Both the position numbers and the translations under genes were made by a program. From contig JBGPBV010000024.1 of assembly GCA_041481445.1 (NCBI GenBank), positions 1-60,665 on the forward strand: a DNA stretch of 60,665 bases, in the 5' to 3' direction. This document shows, in pieces, positions 25,987-34,045 of the stretch. The notes under the pieces are model-generated. The model was not told the origin of the DNA and searched no databases. It saw only the letters and a program-made list of their open reading frames with translations. This DNA is from AA29 sp041481445. GTDB lineage: Bacteria > Acidobacteriota > Vicinamibacteria > Fen-336. Every line of letters starts with the position of its first letter. The stretch's first letter is position 1.

Positions 25987-27816
25987 GTGCCGCACCGGCC
26001 GAGACGAAACCGCCCGTCCCGGCCACCGGCCTGGGTCCAATGGTTCACGAGCGCGTTCACGCTCCTCGGGGAGGACCTCGGGCGGCTCCGGCGCCTCTTC
26101 TCGTTCACGCGGCCCTATCGAGGCCTGCTGTTCGGTTCCTGGATCGCGACCGCCGGCTATGCCGCGGCCAGCGCCGGGCTCGTGCACATGGTCCAGCCGA
26201 TCTTCGACGACGTCCTGATCAAGAACCTCAACCTCCTGCCCGTCTCCCTCACGATCCTCGCCCTCTACCTGGCCAAGGGCGTGTGCTCGTACCTGTCGAC
26301 GACCCTGGTGGCCTCCGCCGGGCAGCGCGCCGTCACCGACCTGCGCAACCGCCTCTACGGCCACGTCCTCGATCAGTCCTTCACGTTCCTCCGCCGCAAC
26401 AGCACGGGCTCGCTGATGAGCCACATCACGACGGACGTGGAGAAGATCCAGAACGCGGTCTCCGACATGGCGGGCGACCTCCTCAAGGAGGGCCTGACCG
26501 TCCTCGGCCTGGTGCTCGTCCTCTTCGTCAAGGACTGGCGCCTGGCCCTGCTCTCGCTCGTCGGGATGCCCCTGGCCTTCTATCCTCTCGTGCGGCTGGG
26601 ACGGCACGTCCGCGCCAGCTCCGAGACCTCGCTGCGCCGCTGGCGCGACATCTCCGAGATCCTGCAGGAGACGATCTCCGGGTTCCCGGTGGTGAAGGCC
26701 TTCGGCATGGAGGGCTTCGAGACCTCGCGCTTCCGCCGCGCCGCCGCCCGGCTCTTCCACGTCAACATGCGCATCACGCGGGCGACGGCGGTGCTGCCGC
26801 CGCTGATGGAGGCGGTGGGGGGAGTGGCCCTGGTCGGCGCCCTCTTCTACGGCAGCTACGCGATCGCGCACGGCCGCCTGACCACGGGCGCCTTCACCTC
26901 CTTCCTGGCCGCGCTCTTCGCCATGTACACGCCCATCAAGCGCCTCTCGCGGCTGACCGCCACCCTGCAGGGGGCGATGGCCGCGGGGGGGCGCATCTTC
27001 GAGGTCCTGGACACCCACCTCGAGGTGCGCGAGGCCCCCGCCGCGCGGCCGCTGGCCCGGCTGGAGCGCGAGATCGAGTACCGGGACGTGGGCTTCCGCT
27101 ACGCGGACGGCCAGGGGGCGTCCGTGCTGCGCCGGGTGGCCTTCCGCGCGCGGGCGGGCGAGGTGGTGGCCATCGTCGGCACCAGCGGGGCGGGCAAGAC
27201 CACGCTCATGAACCTGCTCCCGCGCTTCTACGACGTCAGCGAGGGCGCGATCACGATCGACGGCGTGGACATCCGCGACGTCACCCTCAAGAGCCTGCGG
27301 GAGCAGATCGGCCTGGTGACCCAGGAGACCGTCCTCTTCAACGACACCGTGCGCGCGAACATCGCCTACGGGCTGGAGGACGTCGACGAGGCCCGCATCG
27401 AGTCGGCGGCGCGCGCCGCCTTCGCCCACGACTTCATCCTCGACCTGCCCCGGCGCTACGACACCGTCATCGGGGAGCGCGGCAGCCGCCTCTCCGGGGG
27501 GCAGCGCCAGCGCATCGCGATCGCGCGCGCCCTCCTCAAGGACCCGCCCATCCTGATCCTGGACGAGGCCACCTCCGCCCTGGACGCGGAGTCGGAGCGG
27601 CTGGTCCAGCAGGCCCTCTCGAACCTGATGAAGGGACGCACCACGCTCGTGATCGCTCACCGCCTGGCCACCGTCCGCAACGCCGACCGCATACTGGTGA
27701 TCGACGGGGGCGAGGTGAGGGAGACGGGCACGCACGAGGAGCTGCTCCGGCGGCCGCGAGGTCTCTACAGCCGGCTCCACGAGCTGCAGTTCCGGCCGGA
27801 GGACCCCGCCCTGTGA
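25987..27816 (+). CDS. msbA: MsbA-like lipid exporter, fused ABC permease and ATPase
   Basis: The 609-residue half-transporter has six membrane helices (about 45–330) and an ATPase domain with Walker A GTSGAGKTT (about residue 396), Q-loop, signature LSGGQRQRI, Walker B LILDEATSALD and the switch His of IAHRLATV. It would flip lipid A core, lipid-linked glycan or another lipid across the inner membrane. The first standard start in frame is the GTG at 25987. However, the only strong Shine-Dalgarno (AAGGAG, 25949–25954) stands 8 bases before an in-frame ATA at 25963, so the true start may be that rare codon or a mutated ATG. A related multidrug exporter is possible. Confidence 0.88.
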   Translation: MPHRPRRNRPSRPPAWVQWFTSAFTLLGEDLGRLRRLFSFTRPYRGLLFGSWIATAGYAAASAGLVHMVQPIFDDVLIKNLNLLPVSLTILALYLAKGVCSYLSTTLVASAGQRAVTDLRNRLYGHVLDQSFTFLRRNSTGSLMSHITTDVEKIQNAVSDMAGDLLKEGLTVLGLVLVLFVKDWRLALLSLVGMPLAFYPLVRLGRHVRASSETSLRRWRDISEILQETISGFPVVKAFGMEGFETSRFRRAAARLFHVNMRITRATAVLPPLMEAVGGVALVGALFYGSYAIAHGRLTTGAFTSFLAALFAMYTPIKRLSRLTATLQGAMAAGGRIFEVLDTHLEVREAPAARPLARLEREIEYRDVGFRYADGQGASVLRRVAFRARAGEVVAIVGTSGAGKTTLMNLLPRFYDVSEGAITIDGVDIRDVTLKSLREQIGLVTQETVLFNDTVRANIAYGLEDVDEARIESAARAAFAHDFILDLPRRYDTVIGERGSRLSGGQRQRIAIARALLKDPPILILDEATSALDAESERLVQQALSNLMKGRTTLVIAHRLATVRNADRILVIDGGEVRETGTHEELLRRPRGLYSRLHELQFRPEDPAL

Positions 27817-27823
27817 GCGGACG

Positions 27824-28705
27824 ATGATCCGTTCGATGACGGGTTACGGGCAGGCGGCCGCGGAATCGGAGGCGCTCAAGGCGGCGGTGACCGTGCGCAG
27901 CGTCAACCACCGCTACCTCGACGTGAGCGTCCATCTCCCGCGGCGGCTCCAGGCCCTGGAGGGCGACATCAAGCGCGTGGTCCAGGAGCGGGTCGGCCGC
28001 GGCCGGGTGGAGCTGGCGGTGCAGGCGACCTTCGCCCGTGACGACGAGGACGTGATGGTGACCCCGCGCCCGATTGTAGGGGGGCTGGTGCGGGCCCTCC
28101 GGCAGATCCGGGCCGAGCACGCGCTGGCGGGAGAGGTGGCGGTGGCGGACGTGGTGCGCTTCCCGGGCGCCGTGGAGATCGTGGAGGCGCCCGGCGCCAT
28201 CGACGAGGAGGGACGGCGCTCCCTGCTCGGCCTGGTCGCGCGGGCCCTGGACGGGCTGCAGACCATGCGGGACGCCGAAGGAGCCCACCTGCAGGGGGAG
28301 CTCGGGGCGGCCCTGGACGGGATCGAGGCCGCGGCCGCCCGGATCGCCGCCGGTACCGAGGAGGGGAAGGCCGCCCGCCGCGCCCTTCTCGTGGAGAAGG
28401 TCCGGGCCGCCTGCCAGGACCTCGCCCTCGACGAGCCGCGCCTCTACCAGGAGGTCGTGCGGCTGGTGGAGCGGCACGACGTGGCGGAAGAGGTCCAGAG
28501 GCTCCGGAGCCATGTGGCCCAGGCGCGCGGGGCGCTGGAGGCGCGGGAGCCGTCCGGCAAGCGGCTGGACTTCCTGGCCCAGGAGATGGCGCGGGAGGCC
28601 AACACCATTGGGAGCAAGGCCGCCTCCGCAGGGGTGGTGCAGGAGGTGGTGGCCCTCAAGAGCGAGATCGAGCGGGTGCGCGAACAGGTGCAGAACGTTG
28701 AGTGA
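27824..28705 (+). CDS. yicC: YicC family endoribonuclease
   Basis: The 293-residue protein begins with the diagnostic IRSMTGYGQ and continues with SVNHRYLDVSVHLPRRLQ. It ends in the conserved C-terminal block GKRLDFLAQEMAREANTIGSKA. Members of this family in Enterobacteria are endoribonucleases acting in RNA turnover. ATG 27824 lies 7 bases after the exporter stop. The end overlaps the gmk start, and yicC next to gmk is a very common bacterial pairing. Confidence 0.95.
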   Translation: MIRSMTGYGQAAAESEALKAAVTVRSVNHRYLDVSVHLPRRLQALEGDIKRVVQERVGRGRVELAVQATFARDDEDVMVTPRPIVGGLVRALRQIRAEHALAGEVAVADVVRFPGAVEIVEAPGAIDEEGRRSLLGLVARALDGLQTMRDAEGAHLQGELGAALDGIEAAAARIAAGTEEGKAARRALLVEKVRAACQDLALDEPRLYQEVVRLVERHDVAEEVQRLRSHVAQARGALEAREPSGKRLDFLAQEMAREANTIGSKAASAGVVQEVVALKSEIERVREQVQNVE

Positions 28706-29330
28706 GCGGTTGCCGAGCCTGATCGTGGTGTCCGGCCCCTCGGGGGCGGGCAAGTCGACCATCCTCCTCCGCGTGCTGGAGGAGATGCGGAACCTCCGGT
28801 TCTCGGTGTCGCACACCACCCGCGCCCCGCGGGACGCGGAGACGGAGGGCGTGCAGTACTACTTCGTGGACCGGCGCACCTTCGAGGACATGCGGGGGCG
28901 CAACCTCTTCCTCGAGTCCGCGGAGGTCCACGGCCAGTTCTACGGCACCTCGCGCGAGGAGTACGAGCGGGCGGCCGCCGACGGCGTGGACCTCCTCCTC
29001 GACCTCGACGTCCAGGGCGCGGCCCAGGTCCGCCGGGCCTTCGCCGACGCCGTGAGCATCTTCATCCTTCCGCCGTCCTACACCGACCTCGAGCGGCGCC
29101 TCCGCGGGCGGGGGGCGGAGAACGAGGGCAGCTTCCACCGCCGGCTGCAGGCGGCGGGGGAGGAGCTCGTCCAGTACCGGCAGTACGATTACTCGATCAT
29201 CAACGACGACCTCGACCGCAGCGTCGAGTACCTCAAGTCCATCATCCGGGCCGCGCGCAGCCGCACCAGCCGCGTCGCGCCCGTGGCCCAGAAGATCCTG
29301 GGGACCTTCCCCTCGACCAAGGAGAGCTGA
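28698..29330 (+). CDS. gmk: Guanylate kinase
   Basis: Gmk phosphorylates GMP to GDP with ATP. The P-loop SGPSGAGKST lies near the start, followed by SVSHTTRAPRDAE, a GMP-binding EVHGQFYGTS, LLLDLDVQGAAQV and IFILPPS, and late YSIINDDLDRS. The start is a TTG at 28698 within the end of yicC, giving 210 residues, close to the usual 207. A TTG at 28710 is the alternative. Neither has a strong ribosome site, so translation is probably coupled to yicC. Confidence 0.95.
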   Translation: MSERLPSLIVVSGPSGAGKSTILLRVLEEMRNLRFSVSHTTRAPRDAETEGVQYYFVDRRTFEDMRGRNLFLESAEVHGQFYGTSREEYERAAADGVDLLLDLDVQGAAQVRRAFADAVSIFILPPSYTDLERRLRGRGAENEGSFHRRLQAAGEELVQYRQYDYSIINDDLDRSVEYLKSIIRAARSRTSRVAPVAQKILGTFPSTKES

Positions 29331-29336
29331 AGAGAC

Positions 29337-29579
29337 ATGTCGCACCTCATCCTGCCGAAGACCGTCGACAGCAAGTTCCGCTTCATCACCGTCGCCGCCC
29401 AGCGGGCGAAGCAGCTCCAGAACGGGGCCAAGCCGCGCGTGGAGGCCCGGAGCCGCAAGCCCACCCGGATCGCCATGCAGGAAGTGCTGGCCGACGCCGT
29501 GGACTGGGAGATCAAGGACGAGAAGGAGGCGGCGGCCGCCGCCGCCGCCGTGGCCGCCGCCGTAGGTGCGGAGGCCTGA
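29337..29579 (+). CDS. rpoZ: RNA polymerase omega subunit
   Basis: The 80-residue protein has the omega core: SKFRFITVAAQRAKQLQNGA, then KPTRIAMQEVLADAVDWE. It is six bases after gmk, the usual gmk-rpoZ arrangement. Omega helps assemble the beta-prime subunit. The C-terminal tail is an alanine run (AAAAAAAVAAAVGAEA) encoded by a GCC-rich tract that could be length-variable. Confidence 0.93.
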   Translation: MSHLILPKTVDSKFRFITVAAQRAKQLQNGAKPRVEARSRKPTRIAMQEVLADAVDWEIKDEKEAAAAAAAVAAAVGAEA

Positions 29580-29631
29580 GACCGCAGAGCACGGCGGCAC
29601 CGCAAAGCGGCGGCGACGTGCGAGGGGGGTT

Positions 29632-29684
29632 TCAGGGGGGGCCGCGCCGCGTCCGACCGTGGGGCCCGCCAGTGCCCCCCCTGA
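29632..29684. repeat. 9-bp inverted repeat upstream of coaBC
   Basis: TCAGGGGGG at 29632–29640 and CCCCCCTGA at 29676–29684 are perfect complements with 35 bases between them, inside the rpoZ–coaBC gap. As RNA this could fold into a strong hairpin and either end the upstream transcript or hinder coaBC translation. There is no T-run after it. Confidence 0.5.
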
Positions 29685-29702
29685 CTAGATAATTCAAGCC
29701 AA

Positions 29703-30950
29703 ATGCCCACCGTCGTCCTCGGCGTCACCGGCTGCATCGGGGCCTACAAGGCCTGCGAGGTGCTGCGCGACCTGCAGCGCCACGGGGTGGACGTGCACGT
29801 GGTGATGACGTCCCACGCCGCCGAGTTCGTGACCCCGATGACGTTCGAGGCCCTCTCGCGCCATGCCGTGTTCATGGACCAGTTCGCCCTCGGCGCGGAG
29901 GGCGACATCCGGCACATCAGCCTCGCCGACGCCGCCCAGCTCCTGCTCGTGGCCCCCGCCACCGCCAACATCCTCGGCAAGTTCGCGCGCGGGATCGCGG
30001 ACGACGCGCTGTCGACCCTGTACCTGGCCACGAAGGCGCCGGTGGTGGTGGCGCCGGCCATGAACGTGAACATGTTCGACCACCCGGCGGTGCGCGAGAA
30101 CCTGGACCTGCTGCGGGCCCGCGGCGTGACGATCGTGGAGCCGGGATCGGGGTACCTGGCCTGCGGCTGGCTGGGGCGCGGGCGCCTGGCCGAGCCGGAC
30201 CAGATCGTGGAAGCGGCCCTGGCGGTGCTGGAGGGCCAGGCCCGGCGTCCCGCGGGCGACCTGGCCGGAGAGACGGTCCTCGTGACCGCCGGCCCCACGA
30301 TCGAGGACCTCGATCCCGTGCGCTTCCTCTCGAACCGGTCGACGGGGCGGATGGGCTTCGCCCTGGCGGAGACCGCGCGCGACCGCGGCGCGCGGGTGAT
30401 CCTGGTGGCGGGGCCGACCTCGGTCGAGCCGCCTTCCGGCGTGGATCTGGTGCCCGTCCGTTCCGCGGAGGAGATGGCGCGCGCGGTGTCCGATCGCGTG
30501 GGCCCGGCCACGATCGTGGCCATGGCCGCCGCCGTGTCCGACTACCGGCCGGCCGAGCGCTCGCCGTCCAAGATCAAGAAGAAGGCGGGGGACACCACGC
30601 TGGCGCTGGCCCGCACCCCGGACATCCTGGCCACGCTGGGCCAGGACAAGGGCGATCGGTTCCTGGTCGGCTTCGCGGCGGAGACGGACCGTGTCCGTGA
30701 GAACGCGCGCGCCAAGCGCGTGGCCAAGCACGCGGACCTGCTCGTGGCCAACGACGTCTCGCGGTCCGGGAGCGGCTTCGCCTCCGACCACGACGCCGCC
30801 CTCCTCCTCGACGCGGAGGCGGAGACCGAGCTGCCCCTCATGAGCAAGCGCGCGCTGGCCGACCGCATCTGGGACCGCGTGCTCGCGCTGCGCGCGCACC
30901 GGGCGCCCGCGCTGGCCAAGCGCGCCGCGCGTCCCGCCCGCCGGAAATGA
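29703..30950 (+). CDS. coaBC: Bifunctional phosphopantothenoylcysteine decarboxylase / phosphopantothenate-cysteine ligase
   Basis: CoaBC makes 4'-phosphopantetheine for coenzyme A. The 415 residues contain the flavoprotein CoaC half, with GVTGCIGAYKACEVLR, the catalytic His of IRHISLADAA, APATANILGKFA, the substrate-binding PAMNVNM and Cys in YLACGWLGRGRL. The CoaB half has TAGPTIEDLDPVRFLSNRSTG, AAAVSDYRP, the lysines of KIKKK and LVANDVS. The length is standard. It begins 123 bases after rpoZ and its stop overlaps the next gene by 4 bases. Confidence 0.96.
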   Translation: MPTVVLGVTGCIGAYKACEVLRDLQRHGVDVHVVMTSHAAEFVTPMTFEALSRHAVFMDQFALGAEGDIRHISLADAAQLLLVAPATANILGKFARGIADDALSTLYLATKAPVVVAPAMNVNMFDHPAVRENLDLLRARGVTIVEPGSGYLACGWLGRGRLAEPDQIVEAALAVLEGQARRPAGDLAGETVLVTAGPTIEDLDPVRFLSNRSTGRMGFALAETARDRGARVILVAGPTSVEPPSGVDLVPVRSAEEMARAVSDRVGPATIVAMAAAVSDYRPAERSPSKIKKKAGDTTLALARTPDILATLGQDKGDRFLVGFAAETDRVRENARAKRVAKHADLLVANDVSRSGSGFASDHDAALLLDAEAETELPLMSKRALADRIWDRVLALRAHRAPALAKRAARPARRK

Positions 30951-31618
30951 GCCCGGTTCCCGAGGAGGTCCTTGCCGACCTGCGCGAGCGGGCCCGCTTC
31001 TTCGCGGAGCTGACGGAGGTGGGGGTCCCGCGCGCGGCGAGCAGGGTGTCGGAGGACGGCCTCTCCGACCTCCAGGGCCTCCGCGACTGGATCGGCGACT
31101 GCCAGCGCTGCAAGCTCGCGGGCGGGCGCAAGACGATCGTGTTCGGCCAGGGCCATCCGCAGGCGCAGCTCATGTTCGTGGGGGAGGCGCCGGGTGCGGA
31201 CGAAGACGAGCAGGGCCTGGCCTTCGTGGGGCGGGCCGGACAGCTCCTGACCGACATCATCGAGAAGGGCCTGAAGATCCCGCGCAAGGACGTCTTCATC
31301 GCCAACGTCCTCAAGTGCCGGCCGCCGCAGAACCGCAATCCCGAGCCGGACGAGATCCTGTCCTGCCAGCCCTTCCTGGAGAAGCAGATCGCCCTCATCC
31401 GCCCGAAGGTGCTGGTGGGCCTCGGCAAGTTCGCCGCGCAATGGCTCTTCAAGTCGATGGAGCCGATCTCGCGCCTGCGCGGCCGCGTGGGCGACTACGA
31501 CGGGATCAAGGTCGTTCCGACCTTCCACCCCGCCTACCTCCTCCGGAACCCCGGAGCGAAGAAGGACGTCTGGGAAGACATGAAGGTCGTGCGGCGCCTG
31601 CTGGCCGACGCCTCCTGA
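30947..31618 (+). CDS. udg: Type-4 uracil-DNA glycosylase with Fe-S cluster
   Basis: This enzyme removes uracil from DNA. The 223-residue protein has motif 1 GEAPGADEDEQG, the FVGRAGQLL segment, and catalytic-pocket motif FHPAYLLRNP. Four cysteines at 52, 55, 124 and 140 (CQRC, KCRP, SCQP) match the 4Fe-4S cluster of family 4 enzymes. It overlaps coaBC by ATGA, and the pair with priA behind it is a recurring order. A 30-residue N-terminal extension precedes the core. Confidence 0.94.
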   Translation: MSPVPEEVLADLRERARFFAELTEVGVPRAASRVSEDGLSDLQGLRDWIGDCQRCKLAGGRKTIVFGQGHPQAQLMFVGEAPGADEDEQGLAFVGRAGQLLTDIIEKGLKIPRKDVFIANVLKCRPPQNRNPEPDEILSCQPFLEKQIALIRPKVLVGLGKFAAQWLFKSMEPISRLRGRVGDYDGIKVVPTFHPAYLLRNPGAKKDVWEDMKVVRRLLADAS

Positions 31619-31620
31619 CC

Positions 31621-31644
31621 CTACGCGTCCCCTCCGCCGCGTAG
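31621..31644. terminator. Hairpin between udg and priA
   Basis: CTACGCG (31621–31627) pairs with CGCGTAG (31638–31644) across a 10-base loop, starting two bases after the udg stop. There is no T-tract, so it may only be a weak terminator or an RNA stabiliser. Confidence 0.35.
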
Positions 31645-31654
31645 AGTGGTCCGG

Positions 31655-34030
31655 ATGGACCCTCGTGCGGTGGAGGTGGCACTCCCGCTGCCTCTGCAGT
31701 CCACGTTCACGTATCGCGTGCCGGAGGGCGTCCTTCCGCCGTCGCGGGGCGTGCGTGTGCTCGTGCCGTTCGGCCCGCGCCGCGTGATCGGCCTCGTCAC
31801 CGGCCTGGCCACGAGCCTGCCGGAGACGCTCAAGGACGTCTGCGAGGTGCTCGACGAGGTGCCGCTCGTCGCGCCGCCCCTGCTCGACCTCGCGGCCTGG
31901 ATGGCCGAGCACTACCTCGCCCCCCCCGGCGAGTGCTATCGGCTCGTGCTGCCGCCGGCCGGCGTGCGGGCCAGCCGCGCCGTCGTGCGCCGGGTGGAGG
32001 CCACGGAAGCGACCGCGGGCGATGCCGACCCCGTTCTGTCCGCGCTGCGCGACGGTCCGCTGCCCGTGTCCCTTCTGGCCAAGCGCCTCGGCCGCGATCC
32101 CACCGCGCGCCTGGCTCGGCTCCGTCGCGAAGGGCACGTCGCGATCGAGCAGGACCTGGCGCGGCCGGGCTTCCACCAGGTGCGGATCGCCGTGCTCGGT
32201 CCGGCCGCCGCCAGCTTCACCGCGCGCGGGCGCGCCCAGGCCGAGGTGCTCGGCCGGCTGGCCGCGGCCGGCGGGCGTGCGCCCGTCCCCGACCTCCTGC
32301 GCGACCGCCCCTCGCTGCGCGGCGCGCTCGACCGCCTCGTCGAGCAGGGGGCGATCCGCGTCGAAGAAGAGCGCGCGATGCGCATGCCCGCGATGCTGGA
32401 GGGGCCGTCCGCGCCGCGCCCGGAGCCCACCGCGGACCAGGTGGCCGCGCTCGAGGCAATCCTGCCCGCGGTGGGAGGAGGCTTCGCCGCCTTCCTCCTC
32501 CACGGCGTCACCGGCAGCGGCAAGACCGAGGTCTACTTCCGCGCCATCGAGCGCGCGCTGGAGGGGGGAGGGAGCGCGCTCTTCCTCGTCCCCGAGATCG
32601 CGCTCACGCCGCTCCTGGTGCGCGCGGCGGTGGGCCGTCTGGGCGGGCTCGTCTCCGTCCTCCACAGCGAGCTCTCGGCGGGCGAGCGCCACGACCAGTG
32701 GTGGCGGCTGCGGGAGGGCGAGGCCCGCGTGGCCATCGGGGCACGCTCGGCCGTGTTCGCGCCGCTGAGCGACCTGGCGGTGGTGGTGGTCGACGAGGAG
32801 CACGAGGCCGCCTACAAGCAGGACGAGAGCCCGCGCTACCACGGCCGGGACACGGCGGTCATGCGCGCCCGCCTGGAGGGCGCTCTGGCCGTGCTGGGCT
32901 CGGCGACTCCGTCGCTGGAGTCGAGCCACAACGCCCGCACCGGCAAGTACAGGAAGCTCACCCTGCCCCGGCGCATCGGCCGGCAGGGGATGGCGCGCGT
33001 CGAGATCGTGGACCGCCGCCAGGCCCTCAAGGCGGGGGCCGATCCCATCCTCACGCCCATCCTGCGCGAGGCGCTGGCCGAGCGGCTGGAGCGGAAGGAG
33101 CAGGCACTGCTGCTCCTCAACCGCCGCGGTTACGCCACGAGCCTCCTCTGCCGCGAGTGCGGCCTGCAGGCGATGTGCCCCAACTGCTCGGTGCCCCTGA
33201 CCCTGCACAAGGGCGGCCGCCTCGCGCTCTGCCACTACTGCGCCTACGACATGGCCACGCCCCGCGCCTGCGGCGCGTGCAAGGGCGAGTACCTGCGCCT
33301 CACGGGCTACGGCACGGAGAAGGTCCTGGAGGCGGTTCGCGCCGCCCTCCCGAAGGCGCGCGTGGAGCGCCTCGACCGCGACCTGGCCGCCCGCAAAGGC
33401 GCGGTCGCGCGCGTGCTGGCCGCGTTCGAGGCGGGGGAGACGGACATCCTGGTGGGCACCCAGATGATCGCGAAGGGCCACGATTTCCCGCGCGTGACGC
33501 TCGTGGGGGTCGTGGACGCGGACGTCGGCCTGGGCCTGCCCGACTTCCGCGCCGCCGAGCGCACGTTCCAGCTCCTGACCCAGGTGGCGGGGCGCGCCGG
33601 CCGCGCCGATCTGCCGGGCGAGGTCATCCTGCAGAGCCACCGGCCCGACCATTACGCGCTCCAGCTCGCCTGTGCGCAGGACGACGACGCCTTCTACGCG
33701 CGGGAGATGGAGTTCCGCCGCACCATGGCCTATCCGCCCGCGGCCACCCTCGTGAACGTCGTGCTGCGCTCCCGCGATCCCACGGAAGGCGCGCAGGCCG
33801 CCGACGCCCTGGCCGCCCTTCTCCGTGCGCGCGCCGCCGGCAGCTTCCGCGTCCTCGGCCCCGCCTTCGCGCCGCTGGCGCGCCTGCGCCAGGAGCACCG
33901 GTTCCAGATCCTGCTCAAGGGCCGGCGCAAGGCGATGCGGGAGGCCGTGCGCGCGGCGCTGGTCGAGCGCTACGGCAGCGTGCGCTGGCCCGGCGTCGCC
34001 GTGGACGTGGACCCGGTGACGATCATGTGA
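31655..34030 (+). CDS. priA: Primosomal replication-restart helicase PriA
   Basis: PriA reloads the replisome at collapsed forks. Start chosen at ATG 31655; a GTG nine bases upstream is also in frame. The 791 residues hold the N-terminal DNA-binding domain (VALPLPLQSTFTYRVPEG), Walker A LLHGVTGSGKTEVY, the DEAH-like box VVDEEHEAAYKQ, GSATPSLES, and eight zinc-binding cysteines in CRECGLQAMCPNCSVPL and CHYCAYDMATPRACGACKG. The helicase C-terminal motifs GTQMIAKGHDFP and QVAGRAGR follow. All parts are intact. Confidence 0.96.
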   Translation: MDPRAVEVALPLPLQSTFTYRVPEGVLPPSRGVRVLVPFGPRRVIGLVTGLATSLPETLKDVCEVLDEVPLVAPPLLDLAAWMAEHYLAPPGECYRLVLPPAGVRASRAVVRRVEATEATAGDADPVLSALRDGPLPVSLLAKRLGRDPTARLARLRREGHVAIEQDLARPGFHQVRIAVLGPAAASFTARGRAQAEVLGRLAAAGGRAPVPDLLRDRPSLRGALDRLVEQGAIRVEEERAMRMPAMLEGPSAPRPEPTADQVAALEAILPAVGGGFAAFLLHGVTGSGKTEVYFRAIERALEGGGSALFLVPEIALTPLLVRAAVGRLGGLVSVLHSELSAGERHDQWWRLREGEARVAIGARSAVFAPLSDLAVVVVDEEHEAAYKQDESPRYHGRDTAVMRARLEGALAVLGSATPSLESSHNARTGKYRKLTLPRRIGRQGMARVEIVDRRQALKAGADPILTPILREALAERLERKEQALLLLNRRGYATSLLCRECGLQAMCPNCSVPLTLHKGGRLALCHYCAYDMATPRACGACKGEYLRLTGYGTEKVLEAVRAALPKARVERLDRDLAARKGAVARVLAAFEAGETDILVGTQMIAKGHDFPRVTLVGVVDADVGLGLPDFRAAERTFQLLTQVAGRAGRADLPGEVILQSHRPDHYALQLACAQDDDAFYAREMEFRRTMAYPPAATLVNVVLRSRDPTEGAQAADALAALLRARAAGSFRVLGPAFAPLARLRQEHRFQILLKGRRKAMREAVRAALVERYGSVRWPGVAVDVDPVTIM

Positions 34031-34045
34031 CCACGGGGCCCGGCT

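Noticed and set aside
30542..33898. A 1,118-codon open frame on the minus strand over coaBC, udg and priA
   Set aside because: Same high-GC effect. All three plus-strand genes are intact and recognisable, and this frame has no domain.
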